Shown here piece after piece: positions 61,792 through 64,000 of a stretch of DNA of 64,000 bases (the first letter of the stretch is position 1; every line of letters begins with the position of its first letter). The notes under the pieces were generated by a model, which did no database searches, was not told where the DNA came from, and was given only the letters and a program-made list of their open reading frames with translations. The DNA comes from Massilia aurea (GTDB taxonomy: Bacteria; Pseudomonadota; Gammaproteobacteria; Burkholderiales; Burkholderiaceae_D), in NCBI RefSeq assembly GCF_014200505.1, contig NZ_JACHBX010000001.1, forward strand, positions 2,063,188-2,127,187. The letters run 5' to 3'. The position numbers and the translations under genes were made by a program.

Positions 61792-62254
61792 GACCGTACT
61801 CCCGCGCCATTGCTACACCGCGCAGACTCCAGTCAGGAGTGCCGATCGATGTCGTCAACTCGACGGTATCGTATGGATAAATATGCACACCCATGTACTT
61901 GGCGCCCTGAATAACGGTATCGAGACGTAACGGGTTCTTATTGGTAATAGTGTCGCCATTGCGCGGCGTGCCTTCAAGACCGTCGAGCCGCCAAGTGACT
62001 TTTTTCGGCCCCAATTCAAAGGGTACCCCAGTAAAAATTCCACCGCCGGTGGCCGGATAGGCGTCGCTGCTGTCACCAACTTTACCATCTACAAACACGT
62101 CGAAGATCGGCCGGTTTAAATAGTTGAACAGTACGACATTCAATCTGGCCTTCATGGGTTTCGCCTCACAAAAATTTGCAACAGGAAGATTGGCTACGGC
62201 GCAGAGGAAATTACGCCGGTTCGTTGCCACAAAAGGAATTTTGCTGTTTTTCAT
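61784..62254 (-). CDS. Family A secreted protein, copy A6 (putative T6SS immunity)
   Basis: 156 residues. Signal 'ATNRRNFLCAVANLPVANFC'; body 'VVLFNYLNRPIFDVFVDGKV', 'YPATGGGIFTGVPFELGP', 'YMGVHIYPYDTVELTTSIGT'. Most like A4 and A5. It lies between an adaptor C-terminal fragment (upstream) and a lipase fragment (downstream, overlapping), 1,261 bases from A5. Confidence 0.8.
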   Translation of the reverse strand: MKNSKIPFVATNRRNFLCAVANLPVANFCEAKPMKARLNVVLFNYLNRPIFDVFVDGKVGDSSDAYPATGGGIFTGVPFELGPKKVTWRLDGLEGTPRNGDTITNKNPLRLDTVIQGAKYMGVHIYPYDTVELTTSIGTPDWSLRGVAMAREYGRG

Positions 62255-62290
62255 TTTGACCTTTCAACATTTGATCAGAGCGCTACATCG

Positions 62291-62590
62291 TCACGGTTCA
62301 GTCGGTCTGGACGGCGGCAACAACTCGATCGCATCATCAAATGCAATGTCGCCACGCTTGACACGCGTCATCAGCGCAGTCATTTGTGCATCGTTATACC
62401 AACGCTCGCGGTAAAGCAGGGTCATGGAGATATAGTTGACCAGGTCGCGCATCGACACCAGGCCAATGGCGCGTGCGCCGGCCAATGGCTGTTTCGCATA
62501 AGCATAGCGCCAAGCCTCCGGCACATGCCGCAACAGATTGGGCCGGTTCAGATCGAGGAGGTACAGCACATTATTAATAGCCTGTACCAA
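62291..62590 (-). pseudogene. DUF4123 adaptor C-terminal fragment before A6
   Basis: 'NNVLYLLDLNRPNLLRHVPE', 'WRYAYAKQPLAGARAIGLVS', 'MRDLVNYISMTLLYRERWYN' correspond to the last 100 residues of the intact adaptor at 45785-46705. It joins upstream to the broken end of the lipase fragment at 62607. Confidence 0.8.
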
Positions 62591-62606
62591 TGCCAACCCA
62601 ATACGC

Positions 62607-62963
62607 TCATTGTCCAGGTACATAGACGCGAAAAAAGTTGTTGTAGCTTGAGGCGTTGTGTTTCCAATCTGTATCCTCTGGCAGCACGCCGGGTACACTT
62701 TCCCCTGGAAAGCAATCGTACAAGCGTGCAATGTTCGAGTGCGCCTTGGTGGCGTTTGCTTTGACGTAGTTATTTCGTGTTCCGTCAAAAAAGAAGCCAA
62801 AGAAAATATTCGTGTTACATGACGATTTTGGGTCTCCTAGCGGTGCCTGTTCGCGCTTCTCATAATCTCTAAGATCATCTTTTTCGTCCTCGGAAAAAAA
62901 TGTTTCTGTAATATCCGCACGCTCAAAGCTTTCAGCAAACCGAGGAGATAAGGATGCGGTCAT
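62607..62963 (-). pseudogene. Lipase (DUF2235) N-terminal fragment behind B7
   Basis: 118 codons from an ATG overlapping the B7 stop (ATGA): 'MTASLSPRFAESFERADITE', 'EKREQAPLGDPKSSCNTN', 'IFFGFFFDGTRNNYVKANAT' (the DUF2235 'FFDGT.NN' motif), 'YNNFFRVYVPG', then a stop where it was cut and joined to the adaptor fragment. It has a different N-terminus from the lipases behind family A. Best preserved of the three B-linked lipase starts. Confidence 0.82.
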
Positions 62964-63721
62964 GGTTTCGCCTTTAATACGTTCTCAAGTTGCAATTTAG
63001 AACTTTTTAGCTCATTGATGTACCTTCCTTTCAAATAAGCTGCGAATGCCGGATCTTCTGATCCGGTAAATTCCGAAATTTCCGCACTGCGTCGGTTCTT
63101 AAGGTGCTCCCATGACTCGCGAAGCCTCTGCTGCGGGTTGCTCTGAAGCTTCGATAGAAGACTTTTATAAAGGTCAACACTGCCTTGCGCTGAACGCCGA
63201 TATAACTCCCACCGTTCACGCCTATACTCCAATGATGGCTCAGGCCATCCTTTCACTCGCCCCGGCCAGTCGGGGTGATCCGGCCGGACATTGCTAAACC
63301 CCAGTTCGATTGCGCCCTCTTTCGTGCGCAAAACCCACAATGCCCCCACTTCCCTATCGGGAAAACGAGGTAACTCGACCATGTGTACCTGCGTAATTTC
63401 TTCGAGCTTTTTTTCTGGTCCCTTTTCTGTCCAGTGCGTTGCCTGTACTTGCACTTGGATACCAGGCGCCCATCGCTTTGGCAACTGATAGCAGCACATG
63501 GTGCCTCCCGCACTGAACGGGCTAATGTGTTCGCTTCCACCAGAATTCGACGGATCTTTTGGGTCCCCAACCACGTACTGGAATGACTCACCCGTATAAT
63601 TAACGCCATGAAGGCTGACTGACACGCCGTTGCTCGAAGTCGCCATGGAAGGCGTGAACACCGCACATGCAGTGAGCAGAATTGGGAGAATACTAAGCAG
63701 TAACCGGCGAATCGTCATCAT
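62960..63721 (-). CDS. Family B lipoprotein, copy B7 (DUF3304-like, putative Tle1 immunity)
   Basis: 253 residues, sub-branch I; lipobox 'LLTAC' (Cys 19). N-terminal 173 residues almost identical to B1 and B3 ('GGSEHISPFSAGGTMCCYQL', with Ser for the middle Gly); tail 'SAQGSVDLYKSLLSKLQSNP' to 'LENVLKAKP' is its own. Downstream its stop overlaps the best-preserved B-linked lipase start; upstream it overlaps an adaptor C-terminal piece. This shows the full order adaptor - family B - lipase. Confidence 0.82.
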   Translation of the reverse strand: MMTIRRLLLSILPILLTACAVFTPSMATSSNGVSVSLHGVNYTGESFQYVVGDPKDPSNSGGSEHISPFSAGGTMCCYQLPKRWAPGIQVQVQATHWTEKGPEKKLEEITQVHMVELPRFPDREVGALWVLRTKEGAIELGFSNVRPDHPDWPGRVKGWPEPSLEYRRERWELYRRSAQGSVDLYKSLLSKLQSNPQQRLRESWEHLKNRRSAEISEFTGSEDPAFAAYLKGRYINELKSSKLQLENVLKAKP

Positions 63722-64000
63722 TTGTTCTCATATTGTCAGTTATCCAAGTGGCAAAATGCCTCCGGAGGGCCGCCAAATCATTCGTCGTATTCATACTCAG
63801 GCAGGCAGCACACCAGAGTATAGTATCGTCACCGTTTATTTTCCGTTCGCGTGCGAGCGACAGTGCCGACGACAACAGGGCATGCCGCTGAGACGCTGGC
63901 AGGTTTGTCGTTTCGCCGCGGTATTCCAATCTTGCCCACATCTCGTCTGGTTCGCTGTCGCTGATCAAGCGCTTGAATTGACCTGCGTCCAGTTTCGCCC
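63693..64000 (-). CDS. DUF4123 adaptor C-terminal part, runs off the window
   Basis: The frame is open to the right edge: 'AKLDAGQFKRLISDSEPDEM', 'WARLEYRGETTNLPASQRHA', 'DDTILWCAACLSMNTTNDLA'. It is nearly the same as 50249-50623, and its stop overlaps B7. Whether the N-terminal part is intact cannot be seen here. Confidence 0.7.
   Translation of the reverse strand, partial: AKLDAGQFKRLISDSEPDEMWARLEYRGETTNLPASQRHALLSSALSLARERKINGDDTILWCAACLSMNTTNDLAALRRHFATWITDNMRTNDDDSPVTA

Noticed and set aside
42455..64000. Prophage or integrative element
   Set aside because: No integrase, structural phage gene, tRNA boundary or transposase was found; the spike-like similarity is to vgrG with DUF4123 and DUF2235 partners.

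Overview
The window looks like a chromosomal segment of a high-GC betaproteobacterium. An Oxalobacteraceae member of the Massilia/Duganella/Telluria group fits best. I infer this from codon usage, the PEP-CTERM protein, the abundant LysR and TctC-type genes, and the interspersed palindromes. It was not tested by database search. No rRNA, tRNA, CRISPR array, prophage or transposase gene was found.

Left two thirds (1-42.45 kb): ordinary chromosome made of small catabolic and stress modules. In order these are: the end of a sensor histidine kinase; an orphan type VI secretion gene (tssA); a YitT-type membrane protein; a D-tartrate/D-malate module (LysR, dmlA, RDD protein, tarD, LysR) next to malic enzyme maeB; a LysR gene divergent from an SMR exporter; a cold-shock gene; a nitroreductase; an iron-uptake pair (TonB siderophore receptor plus a PepSY-flavodoxin-reductase fusion) behind a Fur box; a four-gene itaconate-degradation operon (ccl, ich, acyl-CoA dehydrogenase, ict) with a divergent LysR gene and a convergent TctC-type binding protein; a glycerate module (glycerate kinase, MFS carrier, cdaR); RcnB-like, TonB-receptor, PEP-CTERM and VOC genes; a decaying catabolic cluster in which an alpha-hydroxy-acid oxidase and a TctC gene each carry one frameshift; and a REC-PAS-GGDEF-EAL c-di-GMP protein. 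Two families of dispersed palindromes punctuate this part.

Right third (42.45-64 kb): a mosaic type VI secretion (T6SS) vgrG/effector/immunity island, almost all on the minus strand. The ancestral operon unit can be reconstructed as vgrG - DUF4123 adaptor - small secreted lipoprotein - DUF2235 (Tle1-type) lipase, with start/stop overlaps between genes. VgrG, lipase and most adaptor copies are truncated, frameshifted or stopped by nonsense codons. The lipoprotein genes in the immunity position are intact: six copies of 'family A' (five of exactly 156 residues, one of 147), seven copies of 'family B' (DUF3304-like, all exactly 253 residues), one 221-residue lipoprotein and one Tli4-like lipoprotein. 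In three family B copies (49.5, 52.5 and 63.0 kb) the N-terminal two thirds are nearly identical while the last ~80 residues diverge, and one copy is a clear chimera. A 215-bp duplicate of the 3' end of the GGDEF-EAL gene lies 16.7 kb downstream of the original in direct orientation, so most of the array sits between direct repeats.

My reading (inference): the island is an orphan-immunity reservoir. Effectors were lost and immunity genes kept and diversified by tandem duplication and recombination. The tssA gene at the left end suggests the cell may still carry a T6SS elsewhere.
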